This document shows, piece after piece, positions 24,499 to 34,379 of a stretch of 64,000 bases of DNA. Source of the DNA: Steroidobacteraceae bacterium (GTDB lineage: Bacteria > Pseudomonadota > Gammaproteobacteria > Steroidobacterales > Steroidobacteraceae); assembly GCA_019187185.1 (NCBI GenBank), contig JABAQU010000015.1:1-64000 (forward strand), in the 5' to 3' direction. Below the pieces are notes generated by a model. The model made no database searches, was not told the origin of the DNA, and was given only the letters and a program-made list of their open reading frames with translations. Positions within the stretch are counted from its first letter, which is position 1; each line of letters starts with the position of its first letter. The translations under genes and the position numbers were made by a program.

Positions 24499-25707
24499 AT
24501 GACGAGCCATATCGCCGTGCCCGCAGTGGCCTTGCCGTTCCGGACGCAGCCGTCAGGGCAGGGCGCTGCGCTCCTGGCGCGCTCGGGACTGGGTTTTCCA
24601 GAGTTCGATCAGCTGGTCAGGCTCGTTTATTCCGGCGTGCGGGAAACCCTGCCGTGGGCGCTGCTGCTCGATCACCTGCGCAACCTGCTCGACGCCAACT
24701 ATGTGACACTGATCCTGCACCAGCCGCGCGGCGAGGAGCCCTTGCAGGTGGTGTACGCGGGACGCACGCAGCCTGCGCTCGCGGCGATGTCCTGTACCGA
24801 CCTCGTCGCGATCGATCCGTTCGTCAACCTGCCGCGCGAGCGCATGGTGATGCTCGAGGAACTCATCGACGACGCGGACTGGCTCGCCGGTACGTGCTAT
24901 CGCGAGTTTCACGCGCCCGTCGACATCCGCTACCACATGGGCGCCGACCTCGGCAGCGGGCCGGTGCCCGATTGCCGCCTGCGGGTCACACGCACCCCTC
25001 GCAGCGAACGCTTTGGCGAACGCGATCGTGCCATCGGCGATCTGCTGCTGCCGCATCTCGCGATCGCCGTGCAGCTGCGCGCGAGCCTCAACGTCGCCGA
25101 GCTCGAGCGTGGGCTCTATACGGGCATGTTCGACCGCTTGTCGGTGGGCGTCGTGTTCCTCGACAAGGACGGGCACGTCGTCAAGGTCAACGAGGCCGCC
25201 GGCCAGATCCTGGCACAGCGTGATGGACTGTCCGTCGTGAACGATTGCCTGGTCGCGGATTATCCGGGCGAGACCCGGGAACTTCGCCGGCTGATCGAAC
25301 AGGCCGTGTCGACGGGCAGCACGCGTGTGCCCGGCGTCCTCACGGGGATGTCGGTCCGGCGCACGTCGGGGCGCTCGAATCTCGGCGTCGCGGTGCGCGC
25401 CGTGCCGCTGACCGGCCTGTCCGATCCGGCGCTGCGATCGGCCGCGCTCGCCGTCATTCGCGACCCCGAAGCGCGTGTACTCGCCTCGCACGAGCAGCTG
25501 CAGCGCCTTTACAGACTGACACCCGCTGAAGCGAACCTCGCGCTCTGCCTCATGGATGGCTGTACCGTCGAGGATGCCGCGCGGCGCCTGAACGTGAGCC
25601 GCAATACCGTGCGCTGCCAGATCCGCGCGATTTTTGCCAAGACCGGTGTCACCCGCCAGACGGAACTGCTGCGCGTGCTGCTCGGCGGCATTGCGCCGCT
25701 CGTGTAG
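24499..25707 (+). CDS. LuxR-family transcriptional regulator
   Basis: A 402-aa regulator. The last 65 residues form a GerE/LuxR helix-turn-helix: LYRLTPAEANLALCLMDGC, VEDAARRLNVSRNTVRCQIRAIFAKTGV, RQTELL. The long N-terminal part (about 330 residues) is of no clear type, possibly with a PAS-like segment (VGVVFLDKDGHVVKVNEAAG). The size and layout resemble TeiR, the LuxR-type steroid regulator of Comamonas testosteroni, but this is only a resemblance. The frame is open upstream to a GTG at 24,466; the ATG at 24,499 is taken, although its ribosome site is weak. It may control the divergent esterase gene or the wider region. Confidence 0.75.
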   Translation: MTSHIAVPAVALPFRTQPSGQGAALLARSGLGFPEFDQLVRLVYSGVRETLPWALLLDHLRNLLDANYVTLILHQPRGEEPLQVVYAGRTQPALAAMSCTDLVAIDPFVNLPRERMVMLEELIDDADWLAGTCYREFHAPVDIRYHMGADLGSGPVPDCRLRVTRTPRSERFGERDRAIGDLLLPHLAIAVQLRASLNVAELERGLYTGMFDRLSVGVVFLDKDGHVVKVNEAAGQILAQRDGLSVVNDCLVADYPGETRELRRLIEQAVSTGSTRVPGVLTGMSVRRTSGRSNLGVAVRAVPLTGLSDPALRSAALAVIRDPEARVLASHEQLQRLYRLTPAEANLALCLMDGCTVEDAARRLNVSRNTVRCQIRAIFAKTGVTRQTELLRVLLGGIAPLV

Positions 25708-25729
25708 GGAGCCGCACGCAGAGGGAAGC

Positions 25730-26032
25730 ATGGGACGATTTCACGGAAGATTCGCCGAGCTCGATGCCGCGGCAGAGCGCGCGACGCTGCGTCGCGAGCG
25801 CATGCAGCTCCTCGAGCGACTGGGGCCCGTCACGGTCTGCGTCACGGCGGCGATCGCGTCGGGGAACAAGGGCGACTGGGCCGAAGCGCGGCGGCAGCTA
25901 GAGGAGGCCGAGAAGGTTCTGCAGATCGTGCTCGACGAGGCCGCGGATCGCGTGATGGTCGATGATGCGAGCCGCGAGCGGGCCGAGCGCCTCGATGACA
26001 GGGAGTCCGGCGAGGAGCGCTTCAACGACTGA
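25730..26032 (+). CDS. Small coiled-coil protein of unknown function
   Basis: A 100-aa, highly charged protein (FAELDAAAERATLRRERMQLLERL and EARRQLEEAEKVLQIVLDEA) predicted to be almost wholly helical. GAGGGA lies just before the ATG at 25,730 and the gene follows the LuxR-type gene by 22 bp, so it is probably co-transcribed. No family recognised. It could be a partner of the regulator, but nothing in the sequence shows this. Confidence 0.5.
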   Translation: MGRFHGRFAELDAAAERATLRRERMQLLERLGPVTVCVTAAIASGNKGDWAEARRQLEEAEKVLQIVLDEAADRVMVDDASRERAERLDDRESGEERFND

Positions 26033-26095
26033 CCGGCGGCGGCTCACGCCCCACGCGTCGCTGGTCGCGGCCGGCACCGCGACGTTCTGTGGACG

Positions 26096-26998
26096 TCACC
26101 TGAAGCGCGCGATCACCTTGTCCGCATAGCGCCGGATCGCCTCTTTCTTTACCTCGAGCGGCGGCTGTTGCTGCTGGATGGTGCCGACCCCCATTTCGGC
26201 GAGGATGCCCGGAGAGCTCCAGGGCGTGACCTGCAGGTCGGTGATGCCGAGCTCTTCGAGCCGGCGGATGTCGTCGATCGAATCGGCATCCGGGCAGTGC
26301 ATCATGATGTCGAACGGCTCCTTGTCGCGCCCATATTCACGGCGATAGCCGTTCAGCTCGGACACGATGCCCGGGACATCCGCCTTGTTGTGGATGACGC
26401 TCACCCAGCCGTCGCCGAGGCGCGCGGCGCGCCGCATGGCCGGTGAAGTCGCACCGCCGACGTAGATCGGGATCTTTTTCTTCGGCACCGGCGCCATGGT
26501 GAGGCGGTCGAAGTCGTAGTACTTGCCGTGGAATTCGTTCATGCCGCCGCGCATCAGCAGGCGCAGGATCTGGATCGCCTCGTCCTGGCGCGCGCCGCGC
26601 GTTTTCATGTCCATGTTGAGCCACTTGAACTCTTCGGGCATCCACGCGAGCCCGACGCCGAGCGTGACGCGATCATCCGCGACCGCGGCGACCGAGCAGA
26701 GATTCTTCGCTTCGAGGAGCGGCTGGCGAATCGCGAGCCGCAGCACCGAGGGCATGAAGCGGATGCGCTTCGTGACCACGGCCATCGCGGTGATCGCGAT
26801 CCACGGATCGAGGACGGGAATATCGAGCGGCCAGAATCGGGTGCCGTCCGGCGTATACGGATACGGCACCGACGTGGTCTCGGGAAAGAAGGGCGCGTCC
26901 GCGACCTGCAGACAATCCCAGCCGGCATCGTCGGCGGTGCGCGCAATCTCCTGCTGCTCGGCAGGCGGCACCATGAACAGGTGAAATCCGAATCTCAT
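26096..26998 (-). CDS. LLM-class F420/FMN-dependent oxidoreductase
   Basis: A 300-aa luciferase-like enzyme: MRFGFHLFM start, IARTADDAGWDCLQVAD, the loop VPYPYTPDG, RIRFMPSVLRLAIRQPL, TLGVGLAWMPEEF, PIYVGGATSPAMRRAARLGDGWV. This is the TIGR03619-like group. It shares the YPYTPDG loop and several other blocks with the left-block gene at 6,992. Its ATG has a GGAGG about 12 nt upstream. It lies downstream of the TonB receptor on the same strand, separated by a strong terminator-like hairpin, so it may be transcribed partly by read-through or from a promoter within the short gap. Confidence 0.83.
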   Translation of the reverse strand: MRFGFHLFMVPPAEQQEIARTADDAGWDCLQVADAPFFPETTSVPYPYTPDGTRFWPLDIPVLDPWIAITAMAVVTKRIRFMPSVLRLAIRQPLLEAKNLCSVAAVADDRVTLGVGLAWMPEEFKWLNMDMKTRGARQDEAIQILRLLMRGGMNEFHGKYYDFDRLTMAPVPKKKIPIYVGGATSPAMRRAARLGDGWVSVIHNKADVPGIVSELNGYRREYGRDKEPFDIMMHCPDADSIDDIRRLEELGITDLQVTPWSSPGILAEMGVGTIQQQQPPLEVKKEAIRRYADKVIARFR

Positions 26999-27042
26999 GG
27001 TGCGTCATCGCCTCCGCAATGTCGGTTGGGGGATGCAGGGGA

Positions 27043-27074
27043 ACCCCGCGTGCCCACGATGGGGCACGCGGGGT
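27043..27074 (-). terminator. Strong hairpin, probable terminator of the TonB receptor gene
   Basis: Perfect 13-bp arms (27,043-27,055 and 27,062-27,074) of GC-rich sequence ACCCCGCGTGCCC with a 6-nt loop lie 5 bp after the stop of the reverse-strand TonB receptor. No long T-run follows, so termination efficiency is uncertain; such hairpins are common after operons in GC-rich genomes. Confidence 0.65.
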
Positions 27075-27079
27075 CGCGG

Positions 27080-29485
27080 CTAGAACTCGTACTTCAGATC
27101 CGCTCCGAAAGTCCGGGGCTCGCCCCAGCTCCCGGTGCTCGCGGTGACCCAGCCCTGGTAGGCGAGTGTCAGGTAGTCCTCGTCTGCGAGGTTCTTGCCC
27201 CACAGTGCGATGGACAGGTCGCCACCCCCGATCTTGACGTTCGACAGCTCGAGCCGCGCATCGAGCAGCTCGAAGGCCGGCGTCGTGGAGTAGGTCTCGA
27301 CGTTCGGGATCGTCAGGTTGAGCGGTGTGGAAGTGCGGTCGCGGTGGCTGAAGCTCACCATGCCCTTCAGCGTGCCGGGCAGCCCGAAGTCCGGGAAACG
27401 GTAGTCGAGCGTGGCCGAATAGTCGTTCTTCGGCACGACCAGCTTGCGCAGATCCGTCACGTCGACGCCGGTGGCCGGATCGATCCACTTGCTGTACTTG
27501 TGGTCGAGTGTGGCATAGCTGAACGTCAGCCTGAGATCCGAGGTGATCGCGGCGGTCAGGTCCAGCTCCGCGCCCCTGTACGTGGAGCCCGCCACGTTCT
27601 GCGTCTGCCAGCCGCCCGTGGGCAGCGCGACGGACTTCTGCTCGTTCGAGAACTTGCTCTCGAAGATCGCGAGGTTCGTGCGCAGGCGTCGATTCAGGAA
27701 TTCGCCCTTGAGCCCGAGTTCATACGACTTGATGGTCTCCGGCTCGAAGCCCGCCGAGAACTGGGCCGCGGATGCGGGCCCGGACACCGGGTCGAAGCCG
27801 CCGCTCGTATAGCCTTCGGCGTACTTGACGTAGGTCATCACCGCATCGGTCCAGTGATAGTTGAGCGACAGCGCCGGGGTGGTCTTCGAGAAGGTCTTGT
27901 CGCCCAGCGCGCTCGCGAAGCCGACATCCGGCGCGGCGATCGGGAACGAGAATGCGAGCACGCCCTGACCGGGGGCCGTCGGGATCACGCCATATCCGGT
28001 GGTCCAGCCGAGGTTGTAGCCGTCGGCCTTGCGGTGATCCTCCGTGTAACGGATGCCGGGCACGACCTCGAGCTTGCCGTCGAACATCGCGGGCCGCCAT
28101 GTCACCTGCGCGTACACCGCCTTCGAGTCGCTGTCGGCCGAATTCAGGCCCTTCTGGTCGACGGCCACGAAGTCGGCATATGCGCCTCCACCGAGCGGCA
28201 CCGCGCTCGGCTGATAGATGCCGACATTGGGCCCGGAATGCTGGCTGCCTTCCTCGGTCGCGTAGTAGAGGCCGGCGGTAAAGCTGACGGTGTCGCCGAT
28301 GTCGCCGAGAAACTGCAGCTCCTCCGAGAACGCCCGGTCCTTCAGCAGCACGGGATGGTTCTGGCCGTCGAACGGCGTGCCGGGCACCAGCAGCGGATAG
28401 CTGTCTGCACGCACGTCAGCGCCCCCGGCATAGACGCCGTAGTTGTAGCCGTTGCGCGTGTCGAGTGTGCGATAGCCGGTGATCGAGCGGATGGTCAGCG
28501 CGTCGGTTGCGAGCCACTCGATGTTCAGTGTGTGGGCTTCGACCAGATTGTTGTTCTTCGGAATGTCGTACGGAAAGTCGAGCCGCTCCAGTTTCCGCGG
28601 CGTGCATCCGGCAATGAACGTGGCAATGCGCGGATCGCCCGTCGCAGCGAGCGCCGTAATGGCCGGCGCCGGGTACAGGCACTGCGACGGTGTGTCGTAG
28701 CCTTTCGACTGCGAGCGGTCGTAGCTGTAATCGACCGTGACATCGCCGCCCTGCGGCGTCCAGCGCAGGTCGAGGCGCACGTCGTCGGCGGTGCGCTTGC
28801 CGAACTCGATGCCGCCCGGCACCGAATTCTCGATGCCTTCGCCGTCGCGCTTCGCGTACACGTAGGCCAGTTTCGCGGCAAATGTGTCGCCGAACGGCAC
28901 GTTGACGACGGTCTTCGACACGAACTGCTCGCGGTCGGCGAAGGTCAGCAGTTGTTTGAAGCCGAACGCCGTGAGATCCGGCTTGCGCGTGTAGATGTTG
29001 ATCGCGCCGCCGGTGGCGTTGCGACCGGACAGCACGCCCTGCGGGCCCTTCAGGACCTCGATGCGCTCGATGTCCGCGGCCGGATTGCTGAGGCCGACGA
29101 GCTGCGAATAGAACACGCCGTCGACATGGACGGCGATCGGATTCGGCGCGCTGATGAATGCCGTGTTCGTCGTGATGCCGCGAAAGGTCGGGAAGTACAC
29201 ATCGGCGCTGCCCGGGTAGGGCGCAAGGTTCATGCCCGGCACCGACCCGTCATTGAGTCCCGACAGGCTGATTACGTTGCGCTTCTCGAGCGTGGCCGAA
29301 TCGACCGCCAGCACCGAGATGGGCACGTCCTGCAGGTTCTCCTCGCGCTTCTGCGCGGTGACCACCACCTCTTCGAGGGCCGGCGCGGCGGTGGTCTCGT
29401 CGTCGGCCGCATGCACGGGGTTGAACGCCACGAGCGCGACGACCATGGCGCCGAAAAGGACAGGATTGCGGGGAAGCTTGCTCAT
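27080..29485 (-). CDS. TonB-dependent outer-membrane receptor
   Basis: An 801-aa receptor with signal peptide (MSKLPRNPVLFGAMVVALVAF ... VHA), TonB-box region LEEVVVTAQKREENLQDVP, plug motif VLKGPQGVLSGRNATGGAIN and a long beta-barrel ending with KYEF. GGAG lies 8 nt before the ATG. It is one of two receptors in tandem on this strand; an 80-bp gap with a long palindrome separates it from the upstream one. The receptor type is the one often found near degradation genes for aromatic and steroid compounds. Ligand unknown. Confidence 0.9.
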   Translation of the reverse strand: MSKLPRNPVLFGAMVVALVAFNPVHAADDETTAAPALEEVVVTAQKREENLQDVPISVLAVDSATLEKRNVISLSGLNDGSVPGMNLAPYPGSADVYFPTFRGITTNTAFISAPNPIAVHVDGVFYSQLVGLSNPAADIERIEVLKGPQGVLSGRNATGGAINIYTRKPDLTAFGFKQLLTFADREQFVSKTVVNVPFGDTFAAKLAYVYAKRDGEGIENSVPGGIEFGKRTADDVRLDLRWTPQGGDVTVDYSYDRSQSKGYDTPSQCLYPAPAITALAATGDPRIATFIAGCTPRKLERLDFPYDIPKNNNLVEAHTLNIEWLATDALTIRSITGYRTLDTRNGYNYGVYAGGADVRADSYPLLVPGTPFDGQNHPVLLKDRAFSEELQFLGDIGDTVSFTAGLYYATEEGSQHSGPNVGIYQPSAVPLGGGAYADFVAVDQKGLNSADSDSKAVYAQVTWRPAMFDGKLEVVPGIRYTEDHRKADGYNLGWTTGYGVIPTAPGQGVLAFSFPIAAPDVGFASALGDKTFSKTTPALSLNYHWTDAVMTYVKYAEGYTSGGFDPVSGPASAAQFSAGFEPETIKSYELGLKGEFLNRRLRTNLAIFESKFSNEQKSVALPTGGWQTQNVAGSTYRGAELDLTAAITSDLRLTFSYATLDHKYSKWIDPATGVDVTDLRKLVVPKNDYSATLDYRFPDFGLPGTLKGMVSFSHRDRTSTPLNLTIPNVETYSTTPAFELLDARLELSNVKIGGGDLSIALWGKNLADEDYLTLAYQGWVTASTGSWGEPRTFGADLKYEF

Positions 29486-29527
29486 CGAATCACTCCAGCA
29501 GTCACACGCACGTGTCGAATGCGGCTC

Positions 29528-29559
29528 GCAGCCGGCCGGGGCATGCCCCGGCCGGCTGC
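29528..29559 (-). terminator. Perfect 32-bp palindrome between two TonB receptor genes
   Basis: The two 16-base halves are exact inverse complements, centred on AT at 29,543-29,544, and consist of GCAGCCGGCCGGGGCA and its complement. It lies 7 bp after the stop of the upstream receptor on the reverse strand, the position of a rho-independent terminator without T-tail. No loop beyond the central bases is needed to pair. Confidence 0.6.
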
Positions 29560-29565
29560 CTCGCC

Positions 29566-31794
29566 TTACCAGTTGAAGGTCACCTCGACCCCGTAGGTCC
29601 GGGGTTCGAGGTAGTACGCATCGGTCAGGCTGCCGAAGGACGGCCCGAAGTCGATGTAGTTGATGATGTGCTCTTCGTTCGTGAGGTTGCGGCTCCAGAG
29701 CGCCACCTCACCGGTCCAGCCCCCGACCGGAATGTCGGTGAGCGCGAGGCGGGCGTTCAGCACTCCGTAGCTCTTGACAAGCGTGTCACCCGCGATCGGG
29801 CGCAGCGGATTGTAGTTCGGGCCGCTCGAGGCGAGCTGGTACGGATACGTGTAGTAGTCGTCCGACCAGCTGTAGTCGAGCACGCCGCGCAGGTCGCCCC
29901 AGCCGGTGCGCACGATGCGCCCGTCGATCAACGCATTGAAGGAGTTCTTCGGCGCGTGGATCATCGCGCGGTTGTCCGCCTGGTTCACGCCCTCGTCGAT
30001 GAACTTGTCGTACTCGCCGTCGAGATACGCGTAGTTGGCCTGCAGCTTCAGTGCATCCGACGGCGACCACATGGCCTCGAGTTCGACGCCGCGCACGGTC
30101 GCCTTGCCGGCGTTGCGGACGATCGAGGCCGAGGCGCCCGATGCCGTGAAGATCGACAGCTGCATGTCGTCGACGTCGTTCTGGAAGGCCGCGAGGTTCA
30201 CGATGCCCTGTCCGCCCGCGAAGCTCGTCTTGAGGCCGAGCTCATAGGCCTTCACCTTCTCGGGCTGGAAGGGCATGACGGCCTCGGGCGTGGTATTGGC
30301 TTCGCCATTGAAGCCGCCGCTCTTGAATCCTCCCGAGTACTTCGCGTACGCATTCACCGCATCCGAGAAGCGGTAGGCGACGATGAACACCGGTGTCGTG
30401 TCGCTGAAGGTATCGTCGGCGACCGTGCCGAGCGGAATCAGCGGGAAGTAGGGGGCGCCGGGCGCCGTGCTGAACGTCAGGTAGCGCTCCGTGTTCTTCT
30501 CCTCGCGCGTGTAGCGCAGGCCCGCCGTCAGCGTCAGCGCATCGGTGGCCTTGTAGTCGACCTGCCCGTAGGCGGCCCAGGCCTTCGTGCCAAAGCCGTA
30601 GCGCGAATCGTAGATCGCGGTATTGAAGAAGAAGCTCTGCGGATTGAACGTGAAGCCGTCATCCTTGAAGTAATACAACCCGCCCACGTAGTTGAAGCGA
30701 TCGGTATTGCCGACGAGCTGCAGTTCCTGCGAGAACGCGTCGTAGGTGGACAGGCGCGACGTCTGCGCCACCGGCAGCGGCGATCCGTCGAGATCGAGCA
30801 CGTCGTCCCAGGTGAGGTCACGGTACGCGCTGATGGCCTTCAGCGTATTGCGGTCGTTCACGTCCCAGGTGAACGTCAGCGCATGGTTCTGGACCCGGCT
30901 GAGCTCGTACGTCGGCGCATCGACGCCCACGCGGCCCGCGCGGTAGTCGACGACGTAGGGCTGCAGGAAAGGCAGGATGGCCGGGTTCGCGCGCGACAGG
31001 TACGAATGATTCACGATCTGGTCGGCGTCGCTGTAATCGAAGCGGTAGGCCGCCTGGAACGTGTCGGTGAAGTCGAGGTTGACCGCGGCGCGCGCGCTCG
31101 TCGCATCGCGCGTGTCGAGTTCACTCACTGCGCTGCCGGGCGTGGTCTTGATGGTGCCGTCCCGCTTCTCCACGCGCCCGGCGAGGGTGACGCTCGCGAT
31201 GCCGAAGCGCGGCAGATCGACCGACGCCTTGGCGACGCGCAGGTCGTAATTGCCGTACTGGACGCTCGCGTGGCCACGGAACTCTCCCGAGGGCGGGCGC
31301 GTGACGAAGTTCACCGCGCCGGCGAGCGTATTGCGGCCATACAGCGTGCCCTGCGGGCCGCGCAGGACTTCGATGCGCTGCAGGTCCAGGATGTCGAACA
31401 CGGAGCCGAGGTTCTTGCCGATGTAGACACCGTCCACATAAATGCCGACCGTCGGCTCCCAGTAAAGCGCCGGATTTTGCTGCAGCGCGCCGCGAATGCC
31501 GATCTGCATGCCGGTGTTGTTGCTGACGTTGGGGCTCACCTGCAGGTTCGGTGCGACAGCGCCGAGGTCCGCGACGCTGTTGATGCCGCGCGAGGCGATC
31601 TGCTGATCGGAGATGGCTGTGACGGCGACAGGCACGTCCTGCAGCTTCTCTTCGCGCTTCTGCGCCGTGACGACGACCTCCTCGAGGACGGGCGCGGCGG
31701 CGGTCTCGTCCGGTGCCGTCTGTGCGACAGCAGTGGTGGCGAGTGCAGTGGCCACTGCGCTCAGGACGAGGGGAATGCGGACAGGAACACTCAT
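29566..31794 (-). CDS. TonB-dependent outer-membrane receptor
   Basis: A 742-aa receptor: signal peptide MSVPVRIPLVLSAVATALATTAVAQ, box region LEEVVVTAQKREEKLQDVP, plug with VLRGPQGTLYGRNTLAGAVN, barrel ending VTFNW. The reading frame is open further upstream to 32,046, but the ATG at 31,794 has GGAGTAAGG just ahead and starts with the signal peptide. It is divergent from the methylmalonyl-CoA mutase gene; the long gap between the two carries one copy of the shared palindrome. It and the next receptor may import related molecules. Confidence 0.9.
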   Translation of the reverse strand: MSVPVRIPLVLSAVATALATTAVAQTAPDETAAAPVLEEVVVTAQKREEKLQDVPVAVTAISDQQIASRGINSVADLGAVAPNLQVSPNVSNNTGMQIGIRGALQQNPALYWEPTVGIYVDGVYIGKNLGSVFDILDLQRIEVLRGPQGTLYGRNTLAGAVNFVTRPPSGEFRGHASVQYGNYDLRVAKASVDLPRFGIASVTLAGRVEKRDGTIKTTPGSAVSELDTRDATSARAAVNLDFTDTFQAAYRFDYSDADQIVNHSYLSRANPAILPFLQPYVVDYRAGRVGVDAPTYELSRVQNHALTFTWDVNDRNTLKAISAYRDLTWDDVLDLDGSPLPVAQTSRLSTYDAFSQELQLVGNTDRFNYVGGLYYFKDDGFTFNPQSFFFNTAIYDSRYGFGTKAWAAYGQVDYKATDALTLTAGLRYTREEKNTERYLTFSTAPGAPYFPLIPLGTVADDTFSDTTPVFIVAYRFSDAVNAYAKYSGGFKSGGFNGEANTTPEAVMPFQPEKVKAYELGLKTSFAGGQGIVNLAAFQNDVDDMQLSIFTASGASASIVRNAGKATVRGVELEAMWSPSDALKLQANYAYLDGEYDKFIDEGVNQADNRAMIHAPKNSFNALIDGRIVRTGWGDLRGVLDYSWSDDYYTYPYQLASSGPNYNPLRPIAGDTLVKSYGVLNARLALTDIPVGGWTGEVALWSRNLTNEEHIINYIDFGPSFGSLTDAYYLEPRTYGVEVTFNW

Positions 31795-32213
31795 TGACCT
31801 TACTCCTGCTGATGATGAGGGCGAGTCGTCACCGGAACGGAGCCACGCGGACACGCGCGGGCGCGATGCACTCGCAGTACTGCACACTGGGACACACTCG
31901 AGAATGAGGCACGTTCGGGACTTTCGATGGGGGGTTGCACGCCTGATCACGCATGAACGCCAAGGGCCGGATCTGCTCGCGCCGCTTCGTCCATTCGCTC
32001 CAGATGCGCCATCCGTTACCAATCCCGTGTTGCGCGAACGTAGCACCGGGCGGGGCCGCTTTCGTACTCCATACGGACGAGGGACGGAGCGCCAGGCCCG
32101 ACAGGCACCGGCGCACTAGATAAAGATCAAGCCGACATCGCGGCAGCCGTCTTTTTCCCTATAATTCAGTGACCCACGGCACCTGCGCCGGATTGAGCCC
32201 ACCGCCGAGAACG
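31795..32213. promoter_or_regulatory. Divergent regulatory region between TonB receptor and mutase genes
   Basis: About 420 bp without a gene. It holds a degenerate copy of the shared palindrome at 32,064-32,081 (GTACTCCATACGGACGAG), matching the other copies in the right half TCC-R-TWY-GGACGAG. A perfect TATAAT lies at 32,160-32,165, 49 bp before the mutase ATG, preceded by a T-rich run; a good -35 at the normal spacing was not seen. It therefore likely contains the mutase promoter and an operator. Confidence 0.5.
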
Positions 32214-34379
32214 ATGAATCGAGACGACAACCTGAAGAGCTCCGCGAACCTCGATGCCTGGCGCGCCGCGGCAGCCAGGTCCGCGCCGCGTGGCGAAGTC
32301 GACACACTGGACTGGCACACGCCGGAGGGTCTCGTCGTCAAGCCGCTGTACACGGCAGCCGACACGGCACAGCTTCCGTACGCCGATACGCTGCCGGGGT
32401 TTGCACCCTACCTGCGCGGCCCGCAGGCGACGATGTATGCGGTGCGGCCGTGGACGATCCGCCAGTACGCGGGCTTCTCCACCGCCGAGGAAAGCAACGC
32501 GTTCTATCGACGTGCACTTGAAGGCGGCGCGCAGGGCATCAGCGTCGCCTTCGATCTCGCGACGCACCGCGGCTACGACAGCGACCACCCGCGCGTCACC
32601 GGCGATGTGGGCAAGGCCGGTGTCGCGGTCGACAGCGTCGAGGACATGAAGATCCTCTTCGACGGCATCCCGCTCGGCAAGGTGAGCGTGTCGATGACGA
32701 TGAACGGCGCGGTGCTGCCGATCCTCGCGGGCTACATCGTGGCGGCCGAAGAGCAGGGCGTGAAGCCGGCCGAACTCACCGGGACCATCCAGAACGACAT
32801 CCTGAAGGAGTTCATGGTCCGCAACACTTACGTCTACCCGCCGGAACCCAGCATGCGCATCGTCGGCGACATCATCGCCTGGTGTGCAGAGCACATGCCG
32901 AAGTTCAACTCGATCAGCATTTCCGGCTATCACATGCAGGAGGCCGGCGCGAACCAGGCACTGGAACTCGCCTTCACGCTCGCCGACGGCAAGGAGTACG
33001 TGAAGGCCGCGCTCGCGCGCGGCCTCGACGTCGACGATTTCGCGGGGCGCCTGTCGTTCTTCTGGGCGATCGGCATGAATTTCTACCTCGAGATCGCCAA
33101 GATGCGCGCCGCGCGGTTGCTGTGGTATCGCATCATGAAGGAGTTCGGCGCGCGCAAGGACAAGAGCCTGATGCTGCGCGCGCACTGCCAGACGTCGGGC
33201 TGGAGCCTCACCGAGCAGGACCCGTACAACAACGTCGTGCGCACGACGATCGAGGCGATGGCCGCCGTGTTCGGCGGCACGCAGAGCCTGCACACGAACG
33301 CGCTCGACGAGGCGATCGCGCTGCCCACGGACTTCAGCGCGCGCATCGCCCGCAACACGCAGCTCATCGTCCAAGAGGAAACGCACATCACGAACGTGAT
33401 CGATCCCTGGGCCGGCAGCTACCTGATGGAGACCCTCACGCAGCAGATGGCCGACAAGGCGGCCGAGATCATCGCCGAGGTCGATGCGATGGGTGGCATG
33501 ACCCGGGTGGTCGAGTCGGGCTGGGCGAAGCTCAGGATCGAGGCGAGCGCGGCAGAGAAGCAGGCGCGCATCGATTCCGGTGCCGACACGATCGTCGGCG
33601 TGAACAAGTATCCGCCGCCGACCAGCGAGCGCATCGATATCCTCGAGGTCGACAATCACGCAGTGCGCGATAATCAGCTGCGGCGACTGGCGGCCGTGCG
33701 CGCCGGGCGGGATGCCGCGGCCGTGCAGTCCGCGCTCGAGGCCCTGACGCGCAGTGCCGAGACGGGCACCGGCAACCTGCTCGACCTGGCCGTGCGGGCC
33801 ATTCGCGCGCGCGCCACGGTGGGTGAGGTGAGTGATGCGCTGGAGAAGGTGTACGGACGCCATCGGGCCGACATGCAGAAGGTGACCGGAGTGTACGCAG
33901 CCGCTTACGGGAACGCCGAGGGATGGGACAAACTCAAGGCGGAGGTCGACGCGTTCGCGGCCGAGCATGGCCGCCGGCCGCGCGTGATGATGGCCAAGCT
34001 CGGCCAGGACGGCCACGACCGGGGTGCCAAAGTCGTCGCGACCGCGTTCGCGGATCTCGGGTTCGACATCGACATCGGCCCGCTGTTCCAGACCGCCGAG
34101 GAATGCGCCCGCCACGCGATCGAAAACGACGTGCACGCGGTGGGCGTCTCGACGCTGGCCGCCGGCCACAAGACGCTGGTGCCGGCGATCATCGAGAGCC
34201 TGCGGGCACAGGGTGGCGAGGACATCATCGTCTTCGTCGGTGGGGTCATCCCGCAGCAGGACTATCAGTTCCTTTTCGATGCGGGAGTGAAGGGAATCTA
34301 CGGTCCCGGTACGGCGATACCGGCCAGTGCGAAGGACGTGCTCGAGCACATCAAGGCGCACCTGAAGCGACGCGTGTGA
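32214..34379 (+). CDS. scpA: Methylmalonyl-CoA mutase, single-chain (ScpA/MutB type)
   Basis: A 721-aa adenosylcobalamin enzyme interconverting (R)-methylmalonyl-CoA and succinyl-CoA. The N-terminal TIM barrel shows [58 protein letters not shown] and [12 protein letters not shown]; the C-terminal B12 domain has [10 protein letters not shown] (the Asp-x-His-x-x-Gly cobalt-ligand motif) and IIVFVGG. The tyrosine and arginine typical of the methylmalonyl rather than isobutyryl enzyme appear present. Length is normal for a homodimer subunit. The frame is open to 32,169, but ATG 32,214 matches the usual start. It overlaps meaB by 4 bp. Role: entry of propionyl-CoA carbon to succinyl-CoA. Confidence 0.93.
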   Translation: MNRDDNLKSSANLDAWRAAAARSAPRGEVDTLDWHTPEGLVVKPLYTAADTAQLPYADTLPGFAPYLRGPQATMYAVRPWTIRQYAGFSTAEESNAFYRRALEGGAQGISVAFDLATHRGYDSDHPRVTGDVGKAGVAVDSVEDMKILFDGIPLGKVSVSMTMNGAVLPILAGYIVAAEEQGVKPAELTGTIQNDILKEFMVRNTYVYPPEPSMRIVGDIIAWCAEHMPKFNSISISGYHMQEAGANQALELAFTLADGKEYVKAALARGLDVDDFAGRLSFFWAIGMNFYLEIAKMRAARLLWYRIMKEFGARKDKSLMLRAHCQTSGWSLTEQDPYNNVVRTTIEAMAAVFGGTQSLHTNALDEAIALPTDFSARIARNTQLIVQEETHITNVIDPWAGSYLMETLTQQMADKAAEIIAEVDAMGGMTRVVESGWAKLRIEASAAEKQARIDSGADTIVGVNKYPPPTSERIDILEVDNHAVRDNQLRRLAAVRAGRDAAAVQSALEALTRSAETGTGNLLDLAVRAIRARATVGEVSDALEKVYGRHRADMQKVTGVYAAAYGNAEGWDKLKAEVDAFAAEHGRRPRVMMAKLGQDGHDRGAKVVATAFADLGFDIDIGPLFQTAEECARHAIENDVHAVGVSTLAAGHKTLVPAIIESLRAQGGEDIIVFVGGVIPQQDYQFLFDAGVKGIYGPGTAIPASAKDVLEHIKAHLKRRV

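Noticed and set aside
26528-29596. A forward open frame of more than 1,000 codons opposite the LLM enzyme and TonB receptor
   Set aside because: Lies antisense to two well-supported genes, with low-complexity R/V/H-rich translation and no domain signature.
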